Positions 44,493 to 57,040 are shown, counted from the stretch's first letter. The stretch: DNA of 64,000 nucleotides from Glebionis coronaria (GCA_025667525.1 CM046876.1:16169320-16233319), one strand, 5' to 3'. The notes: generated by a model from the sequence alone, not told the origin. Translations and numbers: made by a program.

Positions 44493-47085
44493 ATGTATCA
44501 GTCATCTTAAAAAGCATAAGATGATTGAGTGAATACATTCTTGTAGCGGAGATCTTCATTCTTTGGTCTTGTATCTTGGTCTTGATCTTGTTTGCAATGG
44601 CTTTGTTCCTTCATGCTTTCGTGATCTTTATCTTGAGCCTTTATCATTTGACTTTGAGTGCTTGAGATCTTTATCTGTCCTCTTTGTGACTAAGATGACC
44701 TATTACATTCTTACATTCTTAGGTATCTTGATTATCGCCATCTTGTGACTTCTGAATCGACATCGGTTAGTACAAAGCTATGCCACCTTCCTGATATGCA
44801 GCAACATATATAGACACGGATAAAATGGATTTGAACATTTCATCCTAACTCGGTAGCGTTTTACCTCCGGTCGATGAAGACTGTTAGACGGTATTAGATA
44901 TCGTACCTGTGATCAGGTAGATCCAATTAAGAACCTCCTTGATAGGGTTTCCCGACGGTAGTAGCCAGTTTTCTTTACTCGACCGTCTCAAAGCAGACTG
45001 CGAACGTAAAGAGTGAATCATAAGGATAAATTATCCGTCTGATTAGAGTCGTCAATTCAGAATTCCTGGAATAAGTTTGATTAAAAACGAATCGCATCAT
45101 TGTTGCTTTCCAGTTTGTCACAAGCTTGATTCATAGAGAATCTTGTGAGTCACCTACCGCAATGCTGTTTGATGTTGACACTGGAAGGATTTCCATTCGT
45201 CACTGTGAACACTAATGAGTGTCACTCTAAATGTTCTGGCAAGATCACACGGATTTTGCGAAGAAACCTGGAATCAAGTTTGAATCAATTAAGAATCGAA
45301 ACTTAGTTGCTTTCCAGTTCTCACAAGTTTGATTCGTGTAGAATCGCACAAGTTACCTACCATGAGCTTGTTTAATGCTGGCTCAAGTAGGATTTCCATC
45401 TTCATTATGAATCATATCACTCAGATGTTCTGGCAATATCACAAGGATAATGCGTAGGACTCGATTGTGTCCTATCGAGATGATAGATAGATCTCGTTTT
45501 GGCTCTAGACTCAATAAGTGCATTTTGGTAATCGGAGGCTGGAGCAGACTGCCACCTTTTCAATATTAACTAACTCGGAGTGAGAAAGTCAATAGATACG
45601 TTTTGATCTCCGTGACAATGAGACAAGTTTCTTTTGAGAGAAACTCGAATGGCTGGGGAAGGGTTGTGTATCGCATCACTGGGTCCATGACACTTGTCTT
45701 CAAAAGATGTGTTAACCCGGTTTCTGCCTAAGTTGCATAGAATATTCAACTCCTTCAATGCTTACCAATACGTCATCACTAGCACCTTGTTGTGATTGTT
45801 CCAGTGCTAACTTAAGTAATTGGTCCGCATTCAGCTTCATTCAACTCCATCTTTCCTAAGGACAACTATTTCTAGCTATGGAATGTCCTTGGGTAGATCC
45901 CTCCGGTTCTGGTTGGATCATAGGACATAGTTTCCTATCCTAAACCACCTTTTGACTCCATCGTTCCGTCGTGGATAGTAGGTTGTTTTGGGTAAAGATC
46001 GTAACCATAAAACCATTGAAAACCATTCAAAGTGTTTGATAAAAATCAAAACTTTTAACACTTGAAAGTTTTATATTTTCAAAAAGCTCCCCCTACACAC
46101 ATGCATCGATATACGAAATAGTTTAGAATGTGAAGGAAAGAGTTGCACTTGAGTCTTTAAGATCACATGTTGCGATATATTACATTTTAATCACATTTTC
46201 TCCCCCTATCTTTAATATAAAAACATAATATTAGAGATATCAATTGATTAAAATATGACATTTTCTAAAAGCCGATTGGGAGAGAAGCATGTGTGCACAC
46301 ATGAATCATGGAACATTAAGTCGGGTAGCTCTCCCCCTTAACAATATATTTGTGTCTTGAGACAAAATTTGACAAAATTTTGGAAAAACGACACCACAAA
46401 ATATGTTGAGGTATGGAGATGTGATGCCTTTGCCGATATAATATATTGCATTTGACAATTTCATATCATTTTTGGAATGTGTTGGATACATAAAATATGA
46501 AAATTTTAGAGATGTACCCAACAACATTAAAAGGCTTGATTTTAAAACGCTCCCCCTCAAAAAATGGATCAAAATAACATATGACATTTTTAGATAAAAA
46601 CCCTATTATGAGGAAGGGAGTGTTGAACACACAATTTTGAGAGATTTAGAAAAACCTTTTGAGAAATTCTTGAAAAATTGTGTTCAACGGTTTTAAAACA
46701 ATCAGGATAGAAGACTTCTCTTCTATTGCATAGGGAAAGCGCACTGAAACGTACACTTCCCTGTCGGGTCCGTTGTTTCATGAGCTCAAAACTTGGATTG
46801 TTTTGTGACTAGCTCATGACCGAGAAAAATAAATTTCCCGTTGTGAAGGATAAGTTATCATCCGTGATAAACTTTCCTTAAGTTGAAGTTCGAGGTCTAA
46901 GCTGACATTTACTTAGAAATCGTTTTTCATGAGCTTAAAAACTTTGAATGTTTTTATGAGAAGCTCATGACCGAGAAATATGAATTTCTCGTTGAAAAGG
47001 ATAAGTTATTGTCCGAGATAAACTTTCCTTATTTGAGGTCCGAGTCCTAAGCTGTGATGTGCTTAGAAGTCATCATGAGAGAGTA
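44493..47085 (-). other. copia-4 long 3' region with repeats and purine tracts
   Basis: 2.6 kb without a recognised gene. It contains a degenerate direct repeat of about 180 bp (45065-45250 and 45265-45440; shared TTGCTTTCCAGTT and GGATTTCCAT) and another of about 145 bp (46771-46915 and 46916-47060; shared AGCTCATGACCGAGAAA). At least four purine tracts (rc of GCTCCCCC or TCTCCCCC) lie at 46086, 46201, 46331 and 46550 in addition to the one next to the LTR. Confidence 0.7.
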
Positions 47086-48201
47086 TCAAGCAGCTTTATT
47101 TGCCAAAACCTCCAAGTCTTCTAGAGTCATATACTTCATACCAAGACGGCCAACGAGATACTGAAACCTATTTTGAGATAGGGCTTTTGTAAACAAGTCA
47201 GCTATCTGGTACTCAGTTCTGACAAAGTATAATTCCACGATACCACGTTCTACTTGTTCCTTGATGAAGTGATATCTGACTGCGATGTGCTTGGTACGGG
47301 AGTGTTGAACCGGATTGCAAGAGATGGCTATGGCCGACTTTGAGTCACAATACATAGGTATTTTATCAAACTGGAAGCCATAATCCGTGAGTTAAGTTCT
47401 CATCCAGAGGACTTGAGCACAACATGCAGATAGAGCCACATATTCTACTTCAGCTGATGAGAGCGAAGTGCAATCCTGCTTCTTTGACGACCAGCTCACA
47501 AGTTTGTCTTCCCCTAGAAATTGTACGCTACCAGAAGTGCTTTTTCGACTATCAAGGCAACCTGCGTGATCAGAATCTGAAAAAGCTGTTAGATGAAAAC
47601 CGGTTCCCTTCGGATACCAGAGTCCCATGTGAATGGTATTCTTAAGGTACCGAAAGATCCGTTTAACCTCTTTGAGGTGCTTTTGAGTAGGTCTGGCTTG
47701 ATATCGTGCACAATAGCATGTGGCATGATGAATATCAGGCCTGCTGGCTGTAAGGTACATAAGTGACCCGATCATACTGCGATATCGCGTTTGATCTACG
47801 GGATACGAGTACAAGTCAGCGTCTAGGGATGTGGTCGACAATGGTGTACCAACGCGAGCACATGAGGTCATACCATGCTTTTTAAGTATCTCTTGAGCAT
47901 ACTTAGCTTGGTTTATGAAGATACCACGTGGGGATTGATGAATCTGGAGGCCTAAAAAGAATTTTAGCTCCCCCATCATTGACATTTCAAATCTGTTGTG
48001 CATTAATTTTTCAAAACGTTGAAAGTTTTGGGTTCGTAGAACCAAAAATAATGTCATTAACATAAACCTGCACCAGCAATATGTCATCCCCATATTTATT
48101 AATAAAGAGAGTAGGATCAATAGAACCTTTGGAGAATCCTTTGGAAACCAAGAAGTTGGATAGTTCTTCGTACCATGACCTTGGAGCTTGTTTAAGTCCA
48201 T
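47086..48201 (-). pseudogene. copia-4 RT C-terminal part and RNase H
   Basis: Continues RT in another frame than 48011-48448: MMGELKFFLGLQIH, SLMYLTASRPDIHH, then RNase H (DSDHAGCLDSRKSTSG, SSAEVEYVALS). A stop at 47392-47394 breaks the frame once; it resumes in the same frame with MYCDSKSAIAIS, HSRTKHIAVRYHF and IADLFTKAL, ending at 47086. Confidence 0.85.
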
Positions 48202-49240
48202 ATACAGACTTCTTGAGACGATAGACTTTGTCAGGATGATGAGGATCGATGAATCCTTCCGGCTGATTCACATACACTTCTTCCTTTAAATGACCGTTGA
48301 GAAGAGAAGTTTTAACGTCCATCTGAAAAACCGTGAAGCCCTTATGTGCAGCATAAGAAAGGAATATCCTGACTGCTTCCAAACGAGCGACTGGAGCTAA
48401 TGATTCATCGTAGTCTATGCCTTCTTGCTGACGGTATCCCTTAACCACAAGACGAGATTTGTTTTTGATGATGGTTTGCTCTTCATCCAGATTGTTTTTT
48501 CAGATCCATTTGAAATCTAAAATTGACATTCCATAGGGTCGGTCAACAAGTTCCCAAACATTTAGGCGTTCAAACTGATGAATTTCGTCTTGCATTGATT
48601 CAATCCACGCATGATCAGTCATGGCTTGTTTGATGTTTGTAGGTACAGTTGAACTCACGGTGAGTGCATACATACACACATCGCCATCGGTTTCGAGTTG
48701 TCTGCGTGTTTGAACTGGTTGTGAAGGATTTCCAATGACTTTATCTAATGGATGATCGCGTGTCCAATGGTGAGTGGATGGATATGGTTGGTAGAATGTA
48801 TGCATGTTGGACGGATCAACATGTTGAGTAGAAGACTCTCCGACTTCGTGTATCGGTGTACCGAACGGATTGATAAATTCTTCTTCGTCAGGTTGTGCAT
48901 CAACTGCTTGATTGTTGTTTCCTCCTTCAGCATTGACGGTTGGTGATGTTGGTTGTATGACTATTTCTTGAGTTTGTTGAGTATCCACTGGAATTGCCTC
49001 TTGAGCAACGGTTGCTGAAGTAGATGCAGTTGTGTCTTGTTGACTTTGTTCGGGTGCATCAGCAGTATTGATAGTAGAAGGCTTTGACACAACCTTTTTG
49101 TTTCCATAGTAATATTCATCAAACATTGGATCATATAAATCAACCAACTCATTCATTTGTGTCGTATCTGTCGAGTCTGCTGTAGGAGTACTTTGTTGAC
49201 ATTCTTGCACGGGACGTACACTGTTTTGTGTAGGTGCCAT
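48011..49240 (-). pseudogene. copia-4 connection region and RT N-terminal part
   Basis: From 49240 an acidic, Thr/Gln-rich linker leads to the RT start (DHAWIESMQDEIHQFERLNVWEL, then SILDFKWI). A TGA at 48500-48502 stands where related elements have Trp. RT continues in frame: [39 protein letters not shown]. The catalytic motif is [10 protein letters not shown], with Asn for the first essential Asp, so this copy would be inactive even without the stops. Confidence 0.87.
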
Positions 49241-49249
49241 TGCTGGACA

Positions 49250-50143
49250 TTAATGTACGGGACTAGAGTTGTTGTGTTCAAGTACCATTTGTGGAAATTT
49301 GTCAAAGTTCACATGAATTGTTTCGACAATAATCTTTGTTCCCTTGTTATAGACCCGATATCCTTTCGACAATGTCGCATACCCCACAAAAATACATGCA
49401 TCACCTTCTTCTTTCATCTTGTCGAGATTCTCACCGTCTTTATGAATGTAGCATAAAGATCCAAATACGTGAATAAATTTGACAGTAGGTTTCCTGCCAT
49501 TGATGATGTGGTAAGGTGTCTTTTCATGTCTAGGGATGACGAGAGAACGATTCTGAGTATAACAGGCAGTTGCAATTGCTTCAGCCCAGAAGAATAGCGG
49601 TAATTTTGAAGCAGAAAGCATTGTTCGAGCAGCCTTAACCAATGTACGGTTCCGCCTTTCGACAACACCGTTTTGTTTAGGAGTTCGAGCAATAGACGTT
49701 TGATGTTCGATGCCTTCTTCTTGAAAGTAAGATTGCAAATTCTTGTTCAAAAATTCAGTACCCCTATCCGTTCTTACGGTTAAGACTTGAGCTTGAAGAT
49801 TGCGTTGTATCAACTTGAGAAAGTTTTTGAGAACCTCTGGTGTTTCATCTTTGGACCTTAAGAAGAAAGTCCATGTGTATCTAGAGTAATCATCAACAAT
49901 CACGAGAATATACTTTTTCCCATTAATACTCTCTACACGCATGGGACCACATAAATCCATGTGTAGAAGTTCCAATCGTCCTTTTGAGCTTGGGGTAGTC
50001 TTTGATTTGAAATACTTCCGTTTTGCTTTCCGCAACTCACAAGAAGAACAAAGATGGTCTTTGACGAATTTTAACTTAGGAAGACCGGTCACAATATCAT
50101 TTTTCAAAAGCAAGTTGATGGTGTCAAAGTTGAGATGTGATAA
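49250..50143 (-). pseudogene. copia-4 integrase
   Basis: In frame with protease and RT, between a TGA at 50144-50146 and a stop at 49250-49252. The zinc region ends CSSCELRKAKR. The catalytic triad is visible in LLHMDLCGPM, VRTDRGTEFLN and TPKQNGVVERRNRTL. The C-terminal part (FGSLCYIHKDGEN, CIFVGYATLSKGYRVY) is complete. The core itself has no internal break. Confidence 0.88.
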
Positions 50144-50596
50144 TCATTGATGCCATAACCATGCTTGAGAGGATGAAGCTTTAGCCATTAAGCAAACTGG
50201 ATTTGTTGAAGATGTGTCTTGAAGAGTTACTGTGTAGAGATCAGAACCACGAGAACCTGTAAGAAGGTCATTCCCATCGTAGTCTCTAACATAGCAAGTA
50301 GATTTCCGAAAAGCCACTTCCAAATCCGCATCACAAAATTGACCAACCGAGAATAAGTTGTGATTCAGTCCCTCGACGTAATAAACCCGTTTTATAGTGA
50401 TATTCCCTTGAACCAAGTCTCCATATCTGAGTATCGGTGCAAATTGATCATTTCCAAACCGTACCGTACCCAAAAACTTCTCCACGAAGTTAATGAGAAG
50501 CTTGAGATTTCCCGTCATGTGCTTTGTGCACCCGGAGTCCATTATGAATAGGATGATTTCGACGAGCTGCAGAAGAATTAGAAGACAATGTAGCAT
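50144..50596 (-). pseudogene. copia-4 protease
   Basis: Active site DSGCTKHMTG near residue 20. An ATG at 50596 opens the frame at the same place as in copia-1, in +1 relative to gag. It ends in TGA after WLWHQ, where R would be expected (HQRLSH in this family): probably a CGA-to-TGA change at a CpG. Confidence 0.87.
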
Positions 50597-53186
50597 GTGA
50601 CAAATGGGAGCCCTTGATAGAAACGGGTTCCAAAATAGTAGTGGACCTAGATTCTAAAGGCAAGCTAACATTCATAGACCCAATTAGAATAGGGGTTGTC
50701 TTAGGTACTCATCTGTATCCGGGTGGTGTAAATCTTGAATACCCCCGTGTACATGTCCTAATCATGTTCTCATAAAGCTTCTTTAACCTGCTTTGTTACG
50801 TAGAGTAGTGGATTCTAGCGCACTTAGTTTCTTAAGTGGTTGCTCAGTGGATTGGTTCAAAGTTCTTGTGGGTTCACTAGTACTAGTGGGCACACGAATA
50901 GGCTTCCTAGTTCTAGTATTCACGCCGTTATGATTAAGAGCACAAGCATCATGATTAAAAGTACGAACACATTTGCCACATTCAACACAAACAAATTCAG
51001 CATTCAAGGTCTTAGCATTTAAACTATCATTACATGCAGTTACAGACGTTATATTCTTAGAAAACTTAAAATTCCTACGGTGTTCTTCTACTTCCAACAT
51101 CTTTCCTTGACTATTGTTAGGCATGACCTTATCTTTCATTCTATTGCTCTTAAGCTGTGGTACGCTAACGCTAGTAGTGGGGATTACTCCTGTAGAAGAG
51201 GACACACGTTGATTAGTTTTCTTAATATTCTGAGGTAACCGCGATGTTCCAGTTTGAGTGGGGCTTAGTGTTCATCTTATACATTCCAGGTGCTATCACA
51301 TTGGTACTCTTATCATTTCCTATCTTAGGCAAAGTCTGTGGGGATTGTCACAAAATAGATGATTTAGGGCATTTAGCCGCATTCGGTTGACGAACGGCGG
51401 ATGGTTTACCCAAAACAGACTTTCCTTTCATTTTCTCAATGAGTTTCTGTAACTCATTTATGGATATGTCCCTTTCTTTTAGCTGAGCTTTCAAATCATT
51501 TATTTCAAAATCTTTTTCATTTAGTTGACGAAACGAATAAGCTGACATTGCTTGACACTTTTAATGATTATGAGATTTTTCACCTTTTTGTAAAGCAAGT
51601 TCAAGAGAAATGGAGTGTTTCTCAAGTTGAGAAAAACTTTTCGAGAGTTTGTTATATGACTGAATTTGTTTCGAAAGCTCTACTTCAAGATTGCGACATT
51701 TCTCGTCCGATTCTGACACTAGACATGCTACATGACAATATTGATCAAGATCGGTATACACACCAAGTATAGCATTCATATGGTCAGCATAAAAGTATTC
51801 CTTAGAAAGTAGATCGATTTCGTTAGAAAGTTGGTGTTCTTGTGTTTTTAATTTAGTTTGAAGAAAATCAACTTCATCTTCAAGAGATTTAACATAACTT
51901 AAATCAGTTAACATTTCCTCAGTGAGAGCATTATAAAACATTTCCACATTTTTTGAAAGATCATCAATTGTTGGAACAATGCATTGTTGAATGACGACTT
52001 CTACTTGTGGGTTAGGTTTAATGTTCCAAATGGCATCCCTAGAAACCTTTTCATAGTCGACGACACCTTTGTACAAATTTAAAACCCCTTTTTTTATAAA
52101 CTCAAATTGCTGAACACTTTTCCTTTTCTCATCCCATTTACGTTTTTCATCCGAAATTTGTTTTTCTAACAAAATTGATTGATTTTTGAAACTCCTTTTT
52201 AAATAAACTTTCTTTTGGGGTTCAACACTTGGTGGTGGAACACTAGTGTACATCTTTTGTTCTTTGGAAAGTTCTTTTTGGGGAACAAACTTAATATAAT
52301 TATCAGAATCAGAAAGGTTTATTAAATCACTTAAGTTTGATCGACTTTCTTCTTGTTGACGAATGATTTCGCCGCAGTCAGGTGAAAGCATAAGAGCAAG
52401 ATTATCAACATAAAAACCGATATCATAAAGAGCAGGCTTGGTACTTTGAACTTTCTTGAGATATTCAGGCTTGACGAAACTCGTTTTCATATTTCTATTG
52501 AGCATATTCATAGTTTGAATAGACTGACCCGTTTTGTAAGCAATGTTGTTTAACGTGTCTACTCTCTTTTCCAAAGCAAGAATTTTTTCAATATCCTTTT
52601 CTTCACGAGTTTTATAAAGCTCAGTTTGTTCTTTGTTAACCGAATCTAATTCAGTAATTTGGAGTTTATGTAGCAGCAGTTGTTCTTCAAGGTCCAATAT
52701 CTTTTGTTTTGACATATGAATTTCGTGTGTTACTTCAGAACAATATTGTTCATTGAGCACCTTACGTTCATATACCAAACCATTAGCTATCACAACCCGT
52801 CGATCAGCTTCTTTTACATAATCACACTCTTTAAGCATGTCTATCTCCTCGGCTAAGGATGTGTTTGCTTGCTTCAAACGTTTATTAGCCTCTTTGTTTT
52901 CCTCAATTTCATGTTTTAAAGAATCAATAATAGAAGCAAGAAAATCACGGTCCTCATCCGAGTCAGTATCCTGAACAGCTTTTCCGTCATCATTACACAT
53001 ATGCTGTGAATCCGTAGAGATATTGCTATCCTCCGTGTCCATTACATATGTGTCATTGATGCTTTCGGGTTGCTCAGGATGACGTCGTTCATTAGCAAAC
53101 ACATTATAGTTATCATGTGATGGTACCTTTTCAAGTGGCTCAGAATCATAGATGGGTCCAGAAGTATCATCAGTCTCTGGGATCAC
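50490..53186 (-). pseudogene. copia-4 Gag, coiled-coil C-terminal part
   Basis: Continues the gag frame after TAA at 53190-53192. Codons to 51561 form a long Glu/Lys/Leu-rich coiled coil. Breaks: a stop at 51561-51563, a further frame to 51348, then a shifted frame at 51205-50783 holding the Cys/His cluster (CVECGKC, NHDAC). The last piece (50675-50490) is back in the first frame and overlaps the protease start. A homologous region is copia-1 1-2164. Confidence 0.82.
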
Positions 53187-53189
53187 TTC

Positions 53190-54575
53190 TTAAATCTTTG
53201 CCATGTACACATAATGTGCCTCCAACTCTTGATCATCGGCTTCATCATCAGTGTTATCACGCCAGTCAACTTCATCTGCTGTGAGTGGAATTCCTGCTTC
53301 TTCTTTCTTACACAGCAGCATCTTTTCCTTGTGATATCCCGAATCCTTAACCCGTTTTGGCTTCTTGCATTCCCTAGCCATGTGCCCAAATCCCTTGCAG
53401 TTGAAGCATTGAATCCTAGTCTTTTGCACAACCGGAGTGCCTACAGTGTCTCTAGTCCCAACTTGATTCGGCATCCTCTGATTATCATACCTAGCATCAC
53501 GATCATACCGAGGTGCATGATCAACTTCCTTATATCTAGCATTGGATGATGATCTGAGGTTGTTGTTGCTAGGTTTGTAGATCTTCTTATAAGTTGTGGT
53601 GAGTAAAGACATGAGTTCTTCAATCTTCTTATCCCTTGAAGTTTGTTCATCATCACTGTCTCCATCTGACTCGGTGTCATACTTTGGAGGTGGAGTGGGG
53701 ACAATTGCTTTTGCTTTGTGTTTAGCAGCAGCTAGAGGTTTGGTGGATGAGCTTGATGACTTCGAGGAATGAGTAGGTGGTTGTTGACGAGGAACGGGTA
53801 TTGTTGAAGTAGCAGCCACAAAAGCAATAGAATTAGCAGACCGTTCTGCCTTTTCAGCCCTTAGTTCATTCACTTCATTCTGATGTTGTTTCAAGATATC
53901 ATAAAGTTTGTGATAGGAGATGGTCTTGATATCTTCCCTTTGTTTAACCAAAGTCACAAACCTTTGCCATTCCGGTTTGAGTTGAAGTAGAAACTGAATA
54001 TTGGCATGATAGTTGGAGATGGTGCACTGATTTCTGACAAGCTCATTCATCATTTTGTAGAATCTCGAGTAATATGAGTCAATGGATTCACCATCTTCAG
54101 ATGTGAATTTTCCAAACTCCCAAAGTAGATTAGTCTCGAGATCTTGAACATTGATCGACTCACCTTGCTTCAATCGATGAATTGCATTCCACATTTCCAT
54201 AGCATTGGGACATGCATCAACTGTGGAATAGATATCGTTATCAAATCCAGTGAGTATGAAGTTTACAGCATCAGCTTCAGCTTGGAGGAGTTTCTTTTTC
54301 TCAGCAGAACATGTGTCAAAATCCTCAATAGCTCGTATAGTTGATGAAGTACCATCCTCTGCCTGTGTGGTAACTGGTCTGAATTCAAAAACTGGAGGTG
54401 GATTCTCAAGGCAGTGACGAAGAGCAGTTCGGTTCTCTTTTCCATCGAGAAATCTGAGATAGCGAGATCTCCATTGAACATAGCAACCGGCAGTGAGCAC
54501 AGGTGGATTACCTTTGCCACCTTGTTCTAAACGAATTTGATTAGCAGTTGCAATGTTGATGTTGTTGTTAGACAT
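53190..54575 (-). CDS. copia-4 Gag N-terminal part with CCHC knuckle
   Basis: 461 codons from the ATG at 54575 (MSNNNINIATANQIRLE). The UBN2-like Gag core covers about residues 20-240 (RSRYLRFLDGKEN, AMEMWNAIHRLKQGES, SYYSRFYKMMNELVRN). A CCHC knuckle, CFNCKGFGHMAREC, is near residue 400. The frame stops at TAA 53190-53192 after YVYMAKI; the same frame continues open for 541 codons, so the natural Gag was over 1000 residues and this is probably a CAA-to-TAA change. Confidence 0.88.
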   Translation of the reverse strand: MSNNNINIATANQIRLEQGGKGNPPVLTAGCYVQWRSRYLRFLDGKENRTALRHCLENPPPVFEFRPVTTQAEDGTSSTIRAIEDFDTCSAEKKKLLQAEADAVNFILTGFDNDIYSTVDACPNAMEMWNAIHRLKQGESINVQDLETNLLWEFGKFTSEDGESIDSYYSRFYKMMNELVRNQCTISNYHANIQFLLQLKPEWQRFVTLVKQREDIKTISYHKLYDILKQHQNEVNELRAEKAERSANSIAFVAATSTIPVPRQQPPTHSSKSSSSSTKPLAAAKHKAKAIVPTPPPKYDTESDGDSDDEQTSRDKKIEELMSLLTTTYKKIYKPSNNNLRSSSNARYKEVDHAPRYDRDARYDNQRMPNQVGTRDTVGTPVVQKTRIQCFNCKGFGHMARECKKPKRVKDSGYHKEKMLLCKKEEAGIPLTADEVDWRDNTDDEADDQELEAHYVYMAKI

Positions 54576-54890
54576 GGTGAATACTTGTGAATGAATTGTA
54601 GATCTTAGTGGATTTGTTGTGATGATGTGTGGTTAAAATTGAAATTCCGAAAATTCAAAAAAAATTTCTCAGTCCGACAATAAATTCCTCAGTCTGACAA
54701 AACGGTAAGCCGAAAAATTTTGTAACGCCAAAATTTGAATTTGAGTTAGAAATAGCCAAAAACTAGTAGGGAAAAAATTTGATTTTACGGTAAGCCGAAA
54801 ATTATTATTATTATTTTTTTAATCTTCTTGTAAACGATGTTCCGAAACTAGTCTAGATAGTGGCTAAGTCTAAAAATTACTCAAACAAAA
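54576..54890 (-). other. copia-4 upstream region, origin uncertain
   Basis: No gene, LTR end or primer-binding site was recognised. The part next to gag is probably the copia-4 leader. A repeated word ACGGTAAGCCGAAAA occurs twice (about 54700 and 54787). Confidence 0.4.
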
Positions 54891-54894
54891 TATC

Positions 54895-55200
54895 CATCGA
54901 AATATCCATCGGAATAACCTTTTCGGAATGTCCTTGATCGGAATACCCTTGTCGGAATAACCTTGTCGAAATAAACCCTATCGGAATACCCTTATCGGAA
55001 TATCCCTAATCGGAATACCCTTGTCAGAATAACCTTGTCGGAATGTCCCTATCGGAATGTCCAAATCGGAATGCTCAAATCGGAATGTCCAATTTGGAAT
55101 ACTCAAATCGGAATGTCAAATCAGAATGTCCAAATTGGAATACTCAAATCGGAATGTCAAATCGGAATCACTTGATCAGAATGTCATCGGAAAACTTAAA
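54895..55200. repeat. Degenerate 14-15 bp tandem repeat (TCGGAAT core)
   Basis: About 20 units of TCGGAAT plus 6-8 variable bases (ACCCTTG, GTCCAAA, ACTCAAA types). The open frames through it only reflect the repeat and are not genes. It ends about 60 bp before gypsy-5 gag sequence begins. Confidence 0.85.
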
Positions 55201-55255
55201 CCCTTTTCCATTGACACAGATCAGAATATCCCTAATCGGAATCACAGATCGGCAT

Positions 55256-57040
55256 AGCCTTTGGAATCTCGGGTTCCAATGTTGGTAATGGGTCAACCGT
55301 AGGTGTGGCATGAGCGGTACTTCGTGGGATTGGAACATGCTCCTTTTGGACCACCACCTCGGGTTCTTCCTCAATTGCTTCCTCCGTAGGAGCAATTGGT
55401 TGAGGAGTCGGTTCCTTAAGTGTCTTACCACTACGTGTGGTAATCACTTTCATCTCACCCTTAGGGTTTGATATGGTGATGCTAGGAAGACTACTTGAAG
55501 ACGATTTACACATAATTGCCTCAAACATAGATGAGATTTTATCTTCAAACATAGATTGCCTCTTCTCGGCCTTAACCATTTCTTGTTTAATCTCATGTTG
55601 CCCTTGTTCCATTTTTTGTTGGTTTTGTTGTAACCTAGTTACATTCCCTTCCATCTTGTTGGCATGGATCTTAAGTTCATTTGCTAACTCATTTTTCAAC
55701 TCTTTCTTCAAGTTGGTTTTAAACTCGGATCTTAGGCTAATGATTTCTCTTTGAATGTTGTCAAACCTAGCATCATTCCCATTAGCGTATTCAACAAATT
55801 CATTTGGAAGATCTTTCAACGTTTGCAAACTTTTGTTGTTGTTTTGAAAATCATTTTGATTTTTGTTTGAAACTTGATTATTAGCCCCTTGATTACCATA
55901 GTTTCCCTTGTTGTAATTGTTTTTGAAACCAACTTGATTGTTGCGATAGTTGTTGTTAGCATTTTGATTTGAACCAAAACCCGGTGGAGTCAATTGATTA
56001 GAGCGGGTAACTTGACCGTTTTGGTTGTAAGTTCCCGTGGCCGCGTAGGCACTCGAAGTGTTACCACCGTTGGTTATGCACTCGGAGAAATCATGACCTC
56101 CACCACAATACATGCATGAAACCTCAACCGCTTTAGCCGTAGCGGGAGCACTTGGTTCTCCTACTTTGAATTCAATCAAAAGTCAAAGATTTTGTTTTCC
56201 ATGTTCGCCTCAATTTGGCAAGCATCGATGGTAGTAGACAAAGAAGGTGAAGCCAAAGACGAAGCCTTACGAACACTAGACGTGCTACGAGGACTATACA
56301 CCTTAGATCTATTCTCAATTATCACCAAAGCTTCCTCAACCGTTTTACACAAAAAATTACCACCCGCGGCGGCATTTAAATAATCCCTTTCATGATCATT
56401 AAGTCCATTGTAAAACGTGTCAATTTGATGCAAGTCGGAAAAACCGTGATGAGGACATTCATGTAACATTTCCTTAAACCTATTCCAAGCCGTTGAAAAC
56501 TTTCATTAAACTCTTGTGAAAATTTTTAAATCTCGTTTTTCAAGTGCGTAGTCTTAGAGGGCGGAAAAAATTGGTTCACAAACTTAGACACGAGATCCTT
56601 CCACGTCAACATAGAATTGGGTGGCTCTTTCTCTAACCAAATTTTAGCAGGCCCCGCTAAGGAATACGGAAAAAGCATCATCTTAATCTAGTCATTAGAG
56701 ACATCCTTAAACTTGCAAGTGGCGGTAAGACGGTTGAATTGGCGGATATGGTTGTGTGGATTGTCCTTCTCATCACCACGGAATTTGTTGTTTTGGATCA
56801 TCGACAACAAACCCGTTTTTACTTCAAAATTCTCCGCAAGGATAGCGGGAATCACAATAGCCTCTCCATAACCCTCGGTGGGTGCTTGAAGTAACTCTAT
56901 CATAGTACGATTCGCCATGGTTGGTTCTTTCTCTACAATGGGTTCAACAATGGGAGATCCTCACTAGAAGATGTTTGGTTTCCTTCCTTTTGACGACGTT
57001 TACGTGCACGTCTTGCTTTGGAGCGAGTTTGCAAAAACGT
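55256..57040 (-). pseudogene. gypsy-5 Gag, broken and truncated
   Basis: Related to gypsy-3 Gag. Pieces on -: the basic start (KARRARKRRQK, about 57010), MANRTMIELLQAPTEG to a TAG at 56688-56690, a readable stretch with WLEKEPPNSMLTW and a TAA near 56530, the MLHECPHHGF piece to 56176, and an open frame 56179-55232 with the knuckle CMYCGGGHDFSEC, an Asn-rich part and a coiled coil. Homology to gypsy-3 stops at about 55256, before the protease. The end is abrupt with no LTR, so the element was truncated here. Confidence 0.83.

Larger units (their letters stand above)
44116..54650 (-). mobile_element. copia-4: decayed Ty1/copia element, same family as copia-1
   Basis: Order on -: gag, protease, integrase, RT, RNase H, a 2.6-kb 3' region, polypurine tract, 3' LTR. 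It inserted in the SIRE-type LTR fragment (flank GTTGA at 44111-44115). The 5' LTR and primer site were not found to the right of gag, where gypsy-5 material begins at about 55256, so its right end is unclear. Nearly all breaks in pol are single nonsense codons, with one frameshift near 48020-48080. Confidence 0.88.

Noticed and set aside
54895..55200. CRISPR-like repeat array
   Set aside because: Units are degenerate, have no unique spacers, and the context is plant retroelement DNA.
55043..55288. Repeat-peptide frames through the TCGGAAT repeat
   Set aside because: They arise from the minisatellite; no start context, family or conservation supports a protein.
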